DNA of 64,000 nt from Deinococcus terrestris (GCF_009377345.1 NZ_WBSL01000001.1:619001-683000), one strand, 5' to 3'. Shown: positions 34,048 through 45,373, counted from the first letter of the stretch. Numbers and translations are program-made. The notes: generated by a model not told the origin, from the sequence alone.

Positions 34048-35259
34048 TCAGATGCTCGGCGGGGTGCCGTACCGCTCCAGAAACGCCGTCCGCTCCATCA
34101 CGCTCAGCTTCGGCTCGGGGGCGTCCGGCGGGCTGCCGTAGGCGCGGCGCAGCACGTTGGCCCACAGATGCAGGCGGCGGGCGGTGGCGGGGGGGAGGTC
34201 GTGGGTCTCGAACCCCAGGGTCGCCAGCAGCGGCGAGAGCGCACTCAGGCAGAAGACGACCTCCGCGCCTTGCAACTCTGGCCGGGCCACGAGCTCGCGG
34301 GCCACGTCCCGGAAGTCCTCACGGGCGAGGCGGACGCTGCGGCGCAGGCCGAGGTCCACCATCAACGGGTTGTTGACGTGGAACTCGGCGACGGGGGTGC
34401 CGCGCGGGACCGGGGTGCCGTCCGCCAGCGTGATGCCTGCCAGCGGAAAGCGCACCCGGCCCACCCGGAAGAGGTTGTCAGCCCGCCCGCCCGCATACCG
34501 CACTCCGCCTAGGCGGTCGAGCAGCGCGTCCAGCCCGCCCATCACCCGCCGGGGAAGGTCGGCCGGAGTCAGAGGAGACGCCCCCTCCAGCTCGCCCAGC
34601 GGCACCAGCCGGTAGCCCCGCGCCCGCAGGTCGGCCAGCAGGCCCGGTAGCCCCGGCACAGTCACCCGCGCCCCCGGCCCCGCGTCGTGCAGCACGACCA
34701 CCGCGCCGGGCCGCACGAGCGCCCTCAGCCGTGAGCGCAATCCCTCCGGGGTGGCGCTTGCGTGCCAGTCGCGCCCCTCCACGCTCCAGTGCGCCCCGGT
34801 CAGGCCCGCCGCCCGCTGGCCCAGCACGGTCGCCAGCGTGTAACCGCCGTGCGGGGGACGGTGCAGCGGCACCGGGCGGCCCACCACCGCCGACACCCGC
34901 CGCGCCGCCGCGCCGGGATCGCGGAAGGCCCCCCGCGGCGAGCGCCCCCAGGCGTGGCGGTGCCGTGCCCCGTGCGCCCCCACCTCGTGCCCCTCCGCGA
35001 GCATCCGGGCGACCAGCCCTGGGTGCGCCTCCGCCCGCCCCGCCACCACGAAGAAGGTCGCTCGCGCCCCCGCCTCCCGCAGCGCGTCCAGCACAGCGGG
35101 CGTCGTGCGTGGATCGGGGCCGTCGTCGAAGGTGAGGGCCACCGCCCGTTCCCCTTGCCGCCCCTCCCTAATCAGGCCCAGCCCCAGCCGCTGCACCAGC
35201 AGGTAGGGGAGACCCAGGTAGGCGAGCAGCCCCAGTGCCACCCAGCCGCGCCGCTTCAT
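34048..35259 (-). CDS. Polysaccharide deacetylase with novel C-terminal half
   Basis: A 403-residue envelope protein. A single N-terminal membrane anchor (WVALGLLAYLGLPYLLVQ) precedes a NodB-type carbohydrate esterase 4 domain, residues about 35-205: ALTFDDGPDPRTTP (metal Asp), ATFFVVAGRAEAHPGL, HEVGAHGARHRHAWG (metal His) and RPPHGGYTL. The C-terminal ~190 residues (from LTPADLPRR) have no domain I recognise. It likely deacetylates an N-acetylated surface glycan. It is preceded by GAGGGGGTGGGC and lies 10 bp after the glycosyltransferase gene in the lptF-like operon. Confidence 0.88.
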   Translation of the reverse strand: MKRRGWVALGLLAYLGLPYLLVQRLGLGLIREGRQGERAVALTFDDGPDPRTTPAVLDALREAGARATFFVVAGRAEAHPGLVARMLAEGHEVGAHGARHRHAWGRSPRGAFRDPGAAARRVSAVVGRPVPLHRPPHGGYTLATVLGQRAAGLTGAHWSVEGRDWHASATPEGLRSRLRALVRPGAVVVLHDAGPGARVTVPGLPGLLADLRARGYRLVPLGELEGASPLTPADLPRRVMGGLDALLDRLGGVRYAGGRADNLFRVGRVRFPLAGITLADGTPVPRGTPVAEFHVNNPLMVDLGLRRSVRLAREDFRDVARELVARPELQGAEVVFCLSALSPLLATLGFETHDLPPATARRLHLWANVLRRAYGSPPDAPEPKLSVMERTAFLERYGTPPSI

Positions 35260-35269
35260 GCCCACCCCC

Positions 35270-36409
35270 TCATCGCCGCCCCAGTGCCCGCAGCAGCGCC
35301 GCCGCCACCCGGTCAGCCGCGTCGGGCACACTGACGGCGCGGGCATTCGCGCTCAGGCGGGCGTGTTCTTCACTGTCCAGCGCCCGCAGCACCGCTCCCC
35401 GCACCTCCGCCCGCGTGCGCGGCCACAGCGCCGCCCCGTGCCGCACGAGGTAATCGGCGTTGTGTTCCTCCTGCCCCGGAATGGGGTCATGGACCACCAG
35501 CGGCACACCCAGCGCGGTCGCCTCGGCCACCGTCAGGCCGCCCGCCTTGCCCACCACGAGGTCAGAGGCCGCGAGCAACTCGGGAAAGTCCTCGCGGAAC
35601 CCCAGCCCGTGAACGGTCGCCCCGCCGAAGCGCCGCACGCCCCGCTCCCGCGCCCCGGCCAGCACGAGCACCTGCACCGGGCGCCCCAGCCCCGCGAGTT
35701 CGCCCAGCAGCGGCCCCAGCGCCCGGTAACTCCCCGTACCCCCGCCCGACACCAGCAGGACGGGTTGGTCGGGCCTCAGCCCGTGCTTCTCCCGCAGCGC
35801 CCCCCGGTCGGCCCCCACCAGTGCCCGGAAGGCCGGGGCGATGGGGATGCCCGTGACCGTCACCCGCTCCGGCGGAATACGCCAGCGCCCCATCTGCTCC
35901 CGCGCCTCCTCGGTCGCCACCATCAGCAACTCGGCTTCGGGCCGCGCCCAGTGGTGGTGGACGCGGTAGTCGGTGACCACCAGCGCGTTCAGGAAGTCGG
36001 CCCCCAGCCGCCGCCGAGCCGTGTGCGCCAGCGCGACGGGCGTGGGGTACGAACTCACGACGAGTTCGGGCCGCACTTCCCGCACGTCCCGCAGCATTCC
36101 CCGCAGGCCCAGCCAGCCGAAGGTCCCCGTCAGCGCCCTGGGCTCGCTCTCCCGGTCCGTCCAGTCGTAAAACGCCCGGTACATCCCCGGCGCGTACCGC
36201 AGCCACGCCGCGTAGGTCCCCGCCGTGACCGCCCGCTCGACCGGATTCACGTAGGTCAGAAAGTCCGCGTGCCGCGCCCATAGCGGGACGCCCGCCGCCC
36301 GCAGCGCCGCGTCCAGCGCCCCGTTCGCCTGATGGTGCCCGCTCCCGAAGGAGGCCGAGAGAATCAGGGCACGCAGTTCGGGAGAAGGGGGCGGGGCTTC
36401 CTCGGTCAC
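35270..36409 (-). CDS. MGDG-synthase-type glycosyltransferase
   Basis: A 379-residue GT28-type glycosyltransferase. The N-terminal MGDG_synth motif is SASFGSGHHQANGAL, the middle carries PELVVSSYPTPVALAHTARR, and the C-terminal nucleotide-sugar site is VGKAGGLTVAEATALGVPLV followed by DPIPGQEEHNADYL. Relatives add sugars to diacylglycerol or to MurG-like lipid acceptors, so a membrane glycolipid product is likely; Deinococcus membranes are rich in glycolipids. GTG 36409 is chosen because it makes a GTGA overlap with the upstream gene and has GAGGCGG before it; ATG 36427 is a possible alternative adding six residues. Confidence 0.88.
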   Translation of the reverse strand: MTEEAPPPSPELRALILSASFGSGHHQANGALDAALRAAGVPLWARHADFLTYVNPVERAVTAGTYAAWLRYAPGMYRAFYDWTDRESEPRALTGTFGWLGLRGMLRDVREVRPELVVSSYPTPVALAHTARRRLGADFLNALVVTDYRVHHHWARPEAELLMVATEEAREQMGRWRIPPERVTVTGIPIAPAFRALVGADRGALREKHGLRPDQPVLLVSGGGTGSYRALGPLLGELAGLGRPVQVLVLAGARERGVRRFGGATVHGLGFREDFPELLAASDLVVGKAGGLTVAEATALGVPLVVHDPIPGQEEHNADYLVRHGAALWPRTRAEVRGAVLRALDSEEHARLSANARAVSVPDAADRVAAALLRALGRR

Positions 36410-37551
36410 GTCCGCCTCAGCATCCATAGTCCAACGACCGCGAACAGCACGTTGGCGAGCCACACGCCGGGCTCCGGGAGGTTGGGCATCCTCCCCGCCA
36501 CCGTCAACCCCACGAAAAAGACGAGGTAGTACGCCACCGCCACCAGCAGCGCCACGCCCAGCGACACCCCCAGCGTGCGCCCGTAGCGCAGGGCGAAGGG
36601 CAGGGCGGCCAGCGCCAGCACCAGATTCCCGAACGGCAGCGCCAGCTTGCGGTTGAGGTCGATGCGGGCGTCCTGCCGCTGGGTGGGCGTGGCCTCGGGG
36701 TCGCGCAGGGTGGCGGTCAGCTCGTTCCAGCCCCCGGCATCCGCCCCGATCGCGTCGGCATATTCCGCGAACGTCTCCTGCCGTGAGCGCCCGGTGTCGA
36801 GGTTCAGGACCGCGCCCGCTTCCTCCGGCAGAATCACCCCCGGAAAGACCTCCTGCACGGCGGCCCGGAAGGCGACCGGGTCATCCTCCGGCACCCGGCT
36901 GAGCTCCGCCGCCGCCGCGTAATTTACCGTGAACACCTGATACCCCGTCAGGCTGAGCTGGTTGCCCTCGAAGGTACCCCCCTCCGCGAAGATCACGGTG
37001 CCCCGGCGAAGATCGTCGGGCTGCCAGCGTTCCACCCGGACCCCCTGCATCTGCCGGGTGGCGTGGTCGTATCCGGCCAGGTAGAGGGTCAGCCCGCCGC
37101 GCAGGTCGAGCGTCTGCCCGGCCAGCCGCGCCAGCCCCGTGCCCGTCAGCACGTCCCAGTACAGTCCCCGCGTCTCCACGTTCGCGCGGGGGGCCACCCA
37201 CAGGCTCAGCCACACCGCGAGCGCCGTCACCAGCGCCCCCACCACCAGCACCGGCCGCGCCACCCGCCCCAGGCTGATGCCCCCGGCCTGCACCGCCACG
37301 AGTTCGCGCTCGGTATTCATGCGCCCGAAGGCCACCACCGTCATCAGCACGGCCGCCATCGGCAGCACCTTGACCAGCGTGTCAGGCACCTGGTAGGCGA
37401 TCCACTGCCCCACCAGCCCCAGCGGCACGCCCCGCAGCCACTGGCTGGAGATGAAGAAGTACCCGAAGCTCAGGATGGCCGTGAACAGCAGCGTGCCCAC
37501 CAGCAGCGGCGGCAGCAGCTCACGGGTGACGAGGCGGGTGAGGCGGGTCAT
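36406..37551 (-). CDS. LptF/LptG (YjgP/YjgQ) family permease
   Basis: A 381-residue inner-membrane protein with the LptF/G architecture. Two or three helices at the N-terminus (TRLTRLVTRELLPPLLVG, VPDTLVKVLPMAAVLMTVVA) contain the family motif NTERELVAVQAGGISLGRVA. A periplasmic beta-jellyroll spans about residues 125-285, and the C-terminal helices end in ALPFALRYGRTLGVSLGVAL. In LPS-making bacteria this protein extracts lipopolysaccharide from the inner membrane. Deinococcus is generally regarded as lacking LPS, so another glycolipid is the likely cargo (inference). It heads an operon with a glycosyltransferase and a polysaccharide deacetylase. Confidence 0.9.
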   Translation of the reverse strand: MTRLTRLVTRELLPPLLVGTLLFTAILSFGYFFISSQWLRGVPLGLVGQWIAYQVPDTLVKVLPMAAVLMTVVAFGRMNTERELVAVQAGGISLGRVARPVLVVGALVTALAVWLSLWVAPRANVETRGLYWDVLTGTGLARLAGQTLDLRGGLTLYLAGYDHATRQMQGVRVERWQPDDLRRGTVIFAEGGTFEGNQLSLTGYQVFTVNYAAAAELSRVPEDDPVAFRAAVQEVFPGVILPEEAGAVLNLDTGRSRQETFAEYADAIGADAGGWNELTATLRDPEATPTQRQDARIDLNRKLALPFGNLVLALAALPFALRYGRTLGVSLGVALLVAVAYYLVFFVGLTVAGRMPNLPEPGVWLANVLFAVVGLWMLRRT

Positions 37552-37648
37552 GGGGTGCCTGCGGCGCAGCGGGCGAGAGGTGGCACGTGGCGGGTGGAAG
37601 GCACAGGAGCCCTTTCTACACGCCGCCCGCGACGGGCCACAAGTCTCC

Positions 37649-38077
37649 TCACCCCTTCGCCACCGCGAAGAGAATCGTCGCCTCGGCCGCCACCTGCCCG
37701 TCCACCTCCGCGCGGCAGGTCGTCTTGCCCAGGCCCCGGCGCAGGAACTCCAACTTTGCGTGCAGGTGCAACTGGTCGCCCGGAATCACCTTGCGCTTGA
37801 AACGGGCGCCTTCCACCCCGGCCAGATACCCGACCGTGCCGGGTTCGAGCTGCCCGTGCAGGCAGAACATGCTCGCCTGCGCCATCGCCTCCACGATCAG
37901 CACGCCCGGCATCACGGGTTCCTGCGGGAAGTGCCCCTGGAAAAAGGGCTCGCCGATGCTCACGTTCTTGAGGGCATGGACCTCACCCTCCCCGGCCCGC
38001 AGCACCCGGTCGACCAGCACGAAGGGAAAGCGGTGCGGCAGCGTCGCCAGCACCTCCTGAATCAGCAAGGGTTCCAT
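37649..38077 (-). CDS. fabZ: 3-hydroxyacyl-ACP dehydratase FabZ
   Basis: A 142-residue hot-dog fold dehydratase of type II fatty-acid synthesis. The active site is complete: His49 in GEPFFQGHFPQEPVMPG and Glu63 in VLIVEAMAQ. The N-terminal LPHRFPFVLVDRVL is family-typical. The ATG at 38077 follows GGAGGAACTTGTC; in-frame sequence further upstream is unrelated. It lies downstream of a small membrane protein on the same strand. The 97 bp between it and the lptF-like gene hold no obvious terminator, so partial read-through is possible. Confidence 0.95.
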   Translation of the reverse strand: MEPLLIQEVLATLPHRFPFVLVDRVLRAGEGEVHALKNVSIGEPFFQGHFPQEPVMPGVLIVEAMAQASMFCLHGQLEPGTVGYLAGVEGARFKRKVIPGDQLHLHAKLEFLRRGLGKTTCRAEVDGQVAAEATILFAVAKG

Positions 38078-38163
38078 GACAAGTTCCTCCCGGCCCCGAA
38101 CTCCGTGCCCAGGGGCAAAACGGGGCAATCGTAGCACGCGCCCCAAACGGTGCCCGCTGCCCT

Positions 38164-38463
38164 TCAGCGCGGCCGGGCAAAAGCGATCAGCGCAGCCATC
38201 ACGCTGGTGATCACGCTCAGCCCCACCGCCCGCCAGAACCCCGGCACGTCCCCCAACCCCAGTGCCCCCGCTTGTAGCGCCTCCACACTCCCCAGCGTCC
38301 GCAGCCACAGCGGAGCGCCCGGAGTGAGGTTGGCGTAGGCCCCCAGCGTCAGTGCCGCGCCCCCCAGCGTGAGCAGGGTCAGGCCCAGCACGGCCAGCCA
38401 GCCCAGCACCCGCCTTCCTGTGCTGGGTCGTCCAGAACCGTTCCTCGCCTGCCGCGCCATCAT
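38164..38463 (-). CDS. Small two-helix membrane protein, hypothetical
   Basis: A 99-residue protein with a basic N-terminus (RQARNGSGRPSTGRR) and two hydrophobic helices: VLGWLAVLGLTLLTLGGAAL (about 20-40) and FWRAVGLSVITSVMAALIAF (about 76-95). The connecting loop would be periplasmic. I do not recognise a family. ATG 38463 is 8 bp after a TACAAT -10 box, supporting a leaderless gene; the adjacent ATG at 38460 is an alternative. Confidence 0.7.
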   Translation of the reverse strand: MMARQARNGSGRPSTGRRVLGWLAVLGLTLLTLGGAALTLGAYANLTPGAPLWLRTLGSVEALQAGALGLGDVPGFWRAVGLSVITSVMAALIAFARPR

Positions 38464-38471
38464 CGCGGCGC

Positions 38472-38498
38472 ATTGTAGGGCAGAGGGGGCGGTACACT
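38472..38498. promoter_or_regulatory. Divergent leaderless promoters
   Basis: TACAAT on the minus strand (38477-38472) faces TACACT on the plus strand (38493-38498), 15 bp apart. Each is 7-8 bp from the start codon of its gene (38463 minus, 38506 plus). Confidence 0.65.
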
Positions 38499-38505
38499 CC
38501 GCCCC

Positions 38506-38772
38506 GTGCCCCCGCTGCCCGCCCGCGTCCGCGTCACCCGCCCGCCCCTGCCCCTCGCGCCCGCCCTGCGTGCGGCGGCCGTGCGGCTGTGCCCCGATGC
38601 CCCGCAGGAGGCCCTGACCGCCGCTGCCCTCGCTGTGGCGGGCGGTTCCGTGATCGGCGCGGCCCTGGCCTGGGCGGGCGGTGAGGCCCTGGGCGTGGAG
38701 AGTGCCTGGCGGGGGCGCGGCATCGAAGACGCGCTTCAAGAAACGCTGGAAGCCGCCCGACAGTCGCCCTGA
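38506..38772 (+). CDS. Small hypothetical protein
   Basis: An 88-residue Ala/Pro/Arg-rich protein starting at GTG 38506, 7 bp after TACACT. A moderately hydrophobic stretch (ALAVAGGSVIGAALAWAGGE) could be a membrane helix. The C-terminus (RGRGIEDALQETLEAARQSP) is a predicted amphipathic helix. There is no recognisable family. Support comes from the promoter-start geometry and the tight spacing (24 bp) to the acyl-CoA dehydrogenase gene; it could still be non-coding leader sequence. Confidence 0.5.
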   Translation: MPPLPARVRVTRPPLPLAPALRAAAVRLCPDAPQEALTAAALAVAGGSVIGAALAWAGGEALGVESAWRGRGIEDALQETLEAARQSP

Positions 38773-38796
38773 GCCGCCTTTGCTAGCCTGAGTCCC

Positions 38797-39978
38797 ATGA
38801 CCGCGACCCTTTCCGCTGCCGACACGGGCATGAGCTTCGCCCTGTCCGGCGACCAGCGCATGATCGTGCAGCACGTCCGCGAGTACGCCCGCGCCGAGCT
38901 CGCGCCCAAGGCCGCCGAGTACGACCGCAGCGGCGAGTTCCCCCACGAGCAACTGCGCGGCCTGGCCGAACTCGGGCTGATGGGCGCCACCCTCCCCGAG
39001 GCCTGGGACGGCGCGGGCCTCGACTCGGTGACCTACGCCCTGTGCCTGGAGGAGATCGCCGCCGCCGACGCCTCGGTCGCCGTGATCGTCTCGGTGCAAA
39101 ACGGCCTCCCCGAGCAGATGCTGCTGCGCTACGGCACCGACGCCCAGCGCGAGCGGTACCTGCGCCCCCTCGCCCGTGGCGAGCATATCGGCGCCTTTTG
39201 CCTCACCGAACCCGGCGCGGGCAGCGACGCGGCCAGCCTGCGATTGAAGGCCGAGCGCGACGGCGACGCCTGGGTCCTGAACGGCTCCAAGGCCTGGATC
39301 ACCTCCGGGGGGCAGGCCGAAACTTACCTCGTCATGGCCCGCACGGGGGGGTCCGGCGCCCGCGGCGTGTCCTGCTTCGTGGTGGAAAAGGACACCCCCG
39401 GCCTGAGCTTCGGCCGCCCCGAGGAAAAGATGGGCCTGCACGCCGCCCACACCACCACCGTCACCTTTGACGGGGTACGGGTGCCCGCCGAGAACATGGT
39501 GGGTGAGGAAGGCCAGGGCCTGATCATCGCCCTCGCCAGCCTGGACGCCGGGCGCATCGGCATTGCGATGCAGGGCCTCGGCATCGCCCGCGCCGCCCTG
39601 GAGCACGCCGCGAAGTACGCCGCCGAGCGCGAGCAGTTCGGCAAGAAACTGAAGGAGTTCGAGGGCGTGTCCTTCAAGGTCGCCCGCATGGCCGCCCGCA
39701 TCGAGGCCGCCCGGATGGTCGCGCTCAAGGCCGCGTGGCTCAAGGACCAGGGCCAGCCCTACGGCAAGGAGGCCAGCATCGCCAAGTTGCTCGCCTCTGA
39801 AGCCGCCGTGGAGGTCACCCGCGACGCCATTCAGATTTTCGGTGGCAACGGCTACAGCCGCGAGTACCCCGTCGAGCGCCTCTACCGCGACGCCAAGGTC
39901 ACCGAGATCTACGAGGGCACGAGCGAGATCCAGCAACTCGTTATCAGCCGCGCGGTCTTCGCCGAATACGCCGACTGA
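38797..39978 (+). CDS. Acyl-CoA dehydrogenase
   Basis: A 393-residue FAD enzyme catalysing alpha,beta-dehydrogenation of acyl-CoA in fatty-acid or branched-chain amino-acid breakdown. Family signatures: AFCLTEPGAGSDAASL (flavin/substrate), NGSKAWITSGGQA, AAKYAAEREQFGKKL, and the C-terminal QIFGGNGYSREYPVERLYRD followed by the catalytic-base region EIYEGTSEIQQL. The short-chain type is suggested by length, but chain length cannot be fixed from sequence. ATG 38797 is 7 bp after TAGCCT (leaderless). Confidence 0.93.
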   Translation: MTATLSAADTGMSFALSGDQRMIVQHVREYARAELAPKAAEYDRSGEFPHEQLRGLAELGLMGATLPEAWDGAGLDSVTYALCLEEIAAADASVAVIVSVQNGLPEQMLLRYGTDAQRERYLRPLARGEHIGAFCLTEPGAGSDAASLRLKAERDGDAWVLNGSKAWITSGGQAETYLVMARTGGSGARGVSCFVVEKDTPGLSFGRPEEKMGLHAAHTTTVTFDGVRVPAENMVGEEGQGLIIALASLDAGRIGIAMQGLGIARAALEHAAKYAAEREQFGKKLKEFEGVSFKVARMAARIEAARMVALKAAWLKDQGQPYGKEASIAKLLASEAAVEVTRDAIQIFGGNGYSREYPVERLYRDAKVTEIYEGTSEIQQLVISRAVFAEYAD

Positions 39979-40078
39979 GCCGGGAGGCCAGGGGAAGGGG
40001 AGGGGACACGCCGGGCCGGGTGTGCCCCCTTTGCCGTGCCTTCCCCCTGAGCGTCAGATGAGGCTATAGTGAATGCCA

Positions 40079-40372
40079 GTGATGACCCAGTCGCCTCCTA
40101 CACCCGAAGTTCTGCGTGTTTCCGGCCAGTCGCGGCCGAACGCGGTGGCGGGGGCAGTTGCGGCCCTGCTGCGGTCACAGGGTCAGGTCGAGGTGCAGGC
40201 CATCGGCCCGGCGGCGGTGAATCAAGCGGTCAAGGCACTCGCCATCGCGCGGGGCTACCTCGTCGGCAATGCTCTGGACCTCACCGTGCAGCCCGAGTTC
40301 ATCAAGCTTGAGGACCAGCACGAGGAGCGCACCGCCCTGCGTTTTCTCGTGTGCGCCGTGCCGCAACCCTGA
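40079..40372 (+). CDS. spoVS: Stage V sporulation protein S homologue
   Basis: A 97-residue protein matching SpoVS along its length: VLRVSGQSRPNAVAGAVAAL, VEVQAIGPAAVNQAVKALAI, ARGYLVGNALDLTVQPEF and EERTALRFLV. SpoVS is an Alba-like small protein needed for late sporulation in Bacillus, yet homologues are conserved in the Deinococcus-Thermus group. Function here is unknown; nucleic-acid binding is plausible from the fold. Start choice is uncertain among ATG 40073, GTG 40079 and ATG 40082; GTG 40079 is preferred because TATAGT ends 8 bp before it, whereas ATG 40073 is only 2 bp away. Confidence 0.92.
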   Translation: MMTQSPPTPEVLRVSGQSRPNAVAGAVAALLRSQGQVEVQAIGPAAVNQAVKALAIARGYLVGNALDLTVQPEFIKLEDQHEERTALRFLVCAVPQP

Positions 40373-40430
40373 ACGCTGTTGAAGTCCACCTTCATCAAAG
40401 CTGAGTGTCGGTGACTCATACTGGAGGCGT

Positions 40431-41123
40431 ATGGACTTCCTCGCCTTTCAGGGGTCGTATTGGCCCCTTATCCTGATCATTTTCGTGGCCTCGCTCTTTA
40501 TCCAGGGCTACCTCAGCCGCACGTACGGCAAGTGGGGGCAGGTGCGCAACAGCCGCAACCTAACCGGCGCGGAACTCGCCCGGATGATGCTGGACGAGAA
40601 CGGCCTCTCGCACGTCCCCGTCAACATGGTGCCCGGCCAGCTCTCTGACCATTACGACCCCATCCGCAAGACCGTAAACCTCTCGGAAGCCAACTACCGC
40701 CTGCCCAGCGTGTCAGCCCTGGCCGTCGCCGCGCACGAGGTCGGGCACGCCATCCAGGACAAGGTGCGGATGCCCGCGCTGGTGCTACGCGGCCGCCTCG
40801 CGGTGCCGCTGAGCCTGGGCATGAACCTCGCGCCGCTGCTGCTCCTCGCGGGTATCTTTCTCCAACTCACCGGCCTGTTGTGGCTGGGCGTGATCCTCTT
40901 CGGCGCCGCCCTCCTCTTCCACCTCGTCACCCTGCCCGTGGAGTTTGACGCGAGCCGCCGCGCCCTGGCATACCTGGGCCAGCGCGGGGTCGTGTCGGGT
41001 CAGGAGGCGCAGGGTGCCCGGACCGTGCTCACCGCCGCCGCCCTGACCTACGTGGCGGGCTTCGCGATGGCGCTCGCACAACTGCTTAATGTGCTGGGCA
41101 TCGCCCGCAGCCAGAGCGACTGA
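40431..41123 (+). CDS. Membrane-associated zinc metallopeptidase, YugP family
   Basis: A 230-residue YugP-type neutral zinc metallopeptidase. An N-terminal helix (YWPLILIIFVASLFIQGYLS) is followed by SRNLTGAELARMMLDENGL and VNLSEANY, and then the HExxH site AHEVGHAIQ (H102, H106). C-terminal helices include LAPLLLLAGIFLQLTGLLWL and a final LTYVAGFAMALAQLL. The substrate is unknown. CATACT is 8 bp before the ATG, and a GGAGG lies unusually close to it (3-base spacing), so it is unclear whether translation is leaderless or uses a short leader. Confidence 0.9.
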   Translation: MDFLAFQGSYWPLILIIFVASLFIQGYLSRTYGKWGQVRNSRNLTGAELARMMLDENGLSHVPVNMVPGQLSDHYDPIRKTVNLSEANYRLPSVSALAVAAHEVGHAIQDKVRMPALVLRGRLAVPLSLGMNLAPLLLLAGIFLQLTGLLWLGVILFGAALLFHLVTLPVEFDASRRALAYLGQRGVVSGQEAQGARTVLTAAALTYVAGFAMALAQLLNVLGIARSQSD

Positions 41124-41133
41124 GCCTCACCTG

Positions 41134-41169
41134 AGAAAGACGCCCCAGCTCAAGCCGGGGCGTCTTTCT
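41134..41169 (-). terminator. Intrinsic terminator of the DUF59 gene
   Basis: Thirteen-base arms: on the minus strand AGAAAGACGCCCC and GGGGCGTCTTTCT, with the inner GGCT/AGCT region containing a G-U pair. It serves both convergent genes but the orientation of the wobble and its distance from the stop (13 bp) fit the minus-strand gene. Confidence 0.88.
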
Positions 41170-41181
41170 GTTGCAGGGTGA

Positions 41182-41534
<353 letters not shown>

Positions 41535-41535
<1 letters not shown>

Positions 41536-41864
41536 CACTGGCCTCCCTGCTCAGTGGGCAGGCCCGCGTCGGCCCAGGCGAGGGTGCCCCCTGCGAGGTT
41601 CACTACGTCGCCGTAGCCCTGCGCCCGAAGGTATTCCCCGGCGCGGGCGCTGCGAGCCCCGCTGCGGCAGATCATCACGAGCGGCCGGTCTTTGGGCAAT
41701 TCCCCGAACCGGCTCTCCAGCTCGCTGAGGGGCAGAAGCTGCGCTCCCTCGGCATGAATCTCGGCGTACTCGTTCGGCTCGCGCACGTCCACGAGCAGGG
41801 CACCCTGCTGCACCCGCTGGTGGCCCTCGGCCGGGGTGATGTCGGGAATGGAGGTCTGAGTCAT
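41535..41864 (-). CDS. Rhodanese-domain sulfurtransferase
   Basis: A 109-residue single-domain rhodanese. ALLVDVREPNEYAEIHAEGA is the typical entry, and the persulfide loop is ICRSGARSARA with the catalytic Cys. The end GYGDVVNLAGGTLAWADAGL is standard. It transfers sulfane sulfur and, being coupled with the DUF59 gene, probably feeds Fe-S assembly or thiol metabolism. ATG 41864 is 6 bp after TATCCT (leaderless). Confidence 0.93.
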
Positions 41865-41870
41865 GTGGGC

Positions 41871-41920
41871 AGGATACAGGCCCGCCGCCCCATGCGACCG
41901 TGCCCCCGACCCCCTACACT
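41871..41920. promoter_or_regulatory. Divergent leaderless promoters of two rhodanese genes
   Basis: TATCCT on the minus strand (41876-41871) and TACACT on the plus strand (41915-41920) each end 6 bp before their start codons (41864 and 41927). Confidence 0.65.
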
Positions 41921-41926
41921 CGGCCC

Positions 41927-42211
41927 ATGCCGCTCCCCCAAGGCGTCACCCTGATCGACCTACGGCCCCAGGAACTGCGCTTCCGCGAGCCGCTGGAGCG
42001 CCTGACTTCCCTGCCCGTGCGCCCGCTCACCCTGGAAGCCGTGGAGCGCGGCACCCACGGCCTGACCCCAGGGCTCGGCCCCCTCGTCGTCCTGTGCGAG
42101 CGCGGTCCCCGTTCCGCCCTGGCCGCCCGCCTGCTGCAAGCCGACGGGCTGGACGCCACGGCCTACCCCGGCGGCCTTCCGGGGCTGCGCCGCGATCTGG
42201 GCACGCGGTAA
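41927..42211 (+). CDS. Rhodanese-like domain protein
   Basis: A compact 94-residue rhodanese-like protein: GVTLIDLRPQELRFREPLER gives the entry strand and PLVVLCERGPRSALAARLL the active-site loop with Cys, while the end AYPGGLPGLRRDLG replaces the usual GG-xxAW motif. It is shorter than a standard rhodanese domain, so several structural elements are missing. It is divergent from the full rhodanese gene, suggesting a shared sulfur role. ATG 41927 is exactly 6 bp after TACACT. Confidence 0.75.
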   Translation: MPLPQGVTLIDLRPQELRFREPLERLTSLPVRPLTLEAVERGTHGLTPGLGPLVVLCERGPRSALAARLLQADGLDATAYPGGLPGLRRDLGTR

Positions 42212-42259
42212 CGGCCCGGTAATGGCCGGAGCCGAGGCTGGGGCCATAGGAGGTTGACC

Positions 42260-42742
42260 ATGCCCCGTATCCTCGTCACCACCGATGGCAGCTCCCTCGG
42301 CCACCAGGCCCTTGCCCACGCCGACGCGCTCGCCCGCGCTCTGGGCGCCGACCTCTCGGTCCTGTACGTGCAGCCCGACCCCATTCCCACCGTGGCCGAA
42401 GCTTACGCCTATGTGCCCGAGAACGCCGTGCAGCAGCAGGAAGAAGCGATGCTGGCCCTGCGGGACGAACTCCAGACCCGGCTGCCCCACGCCGACCTGC
42501 GGCTGGAACGCGCTTCGGGTCGCCCGGTGCCCCGCCTGATCCTGGAAGCCGCGAAGACCCTGGGCGCCGACCTGATCGTGATGAGCACCCACGGGCGCTC
42601 GGGCCTGAGCCGCGCCCTGCTGGGCAGCGTCGCGGAAGCGGTGACCCACCATGCCCCGGTGCCCGTGCTCCTCGTGCGCGACGGGCAGGCTGTGCCGGGT
42701 TGGGCCGCCGTCCAGAGCGGCGGAGCCGTCGCCAGCCGCTAA
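42260..42742 (+). CDS. Universal stress protein (UspA family)
   Basis: A 160-residue Usp with the N-terminal MPRILVTTDGSSLGHQALAHA and the ATP-binding motif STHGRSGLSRALLGSVAEAV (G-2x-G-9x-G-S pattern), ending PVPVLLVRDG. ATP-binding Usp proteins dimerise and respond to stress or growth arrest. ATG 42260 follows AGGAGG with a six-base spacer; the TTG two codons upstream lies in the ribosome-binding site and is not the start. Confidence 0.93.
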   Translation: MPRILVTTDGSSLGHQALAHADALARALGADLSVLYVQPDPIPTVAEAYAYVPENAVQQQEEAMLALRDELQTRLPHADLRLERASGRPVPRLILEAAKTLGADLIVMSTHGRSGLSRALLGSVAEAVTHHAPVPVLLVRDGQAVPGWAAVQSGGAVASR

Positions 42743-42844
42743 GTCTCCCCGCACTGGGGGCCAGCGTCCACTCCCGGACCTGGCCCCCGGCCCCGTTCCC
42801 CCGCTCACGCTCGCTCCCCGGCCCGTCGGCTAGACTGCCCCGTT

Positions 42845-45373
<2,529 letters not shown>

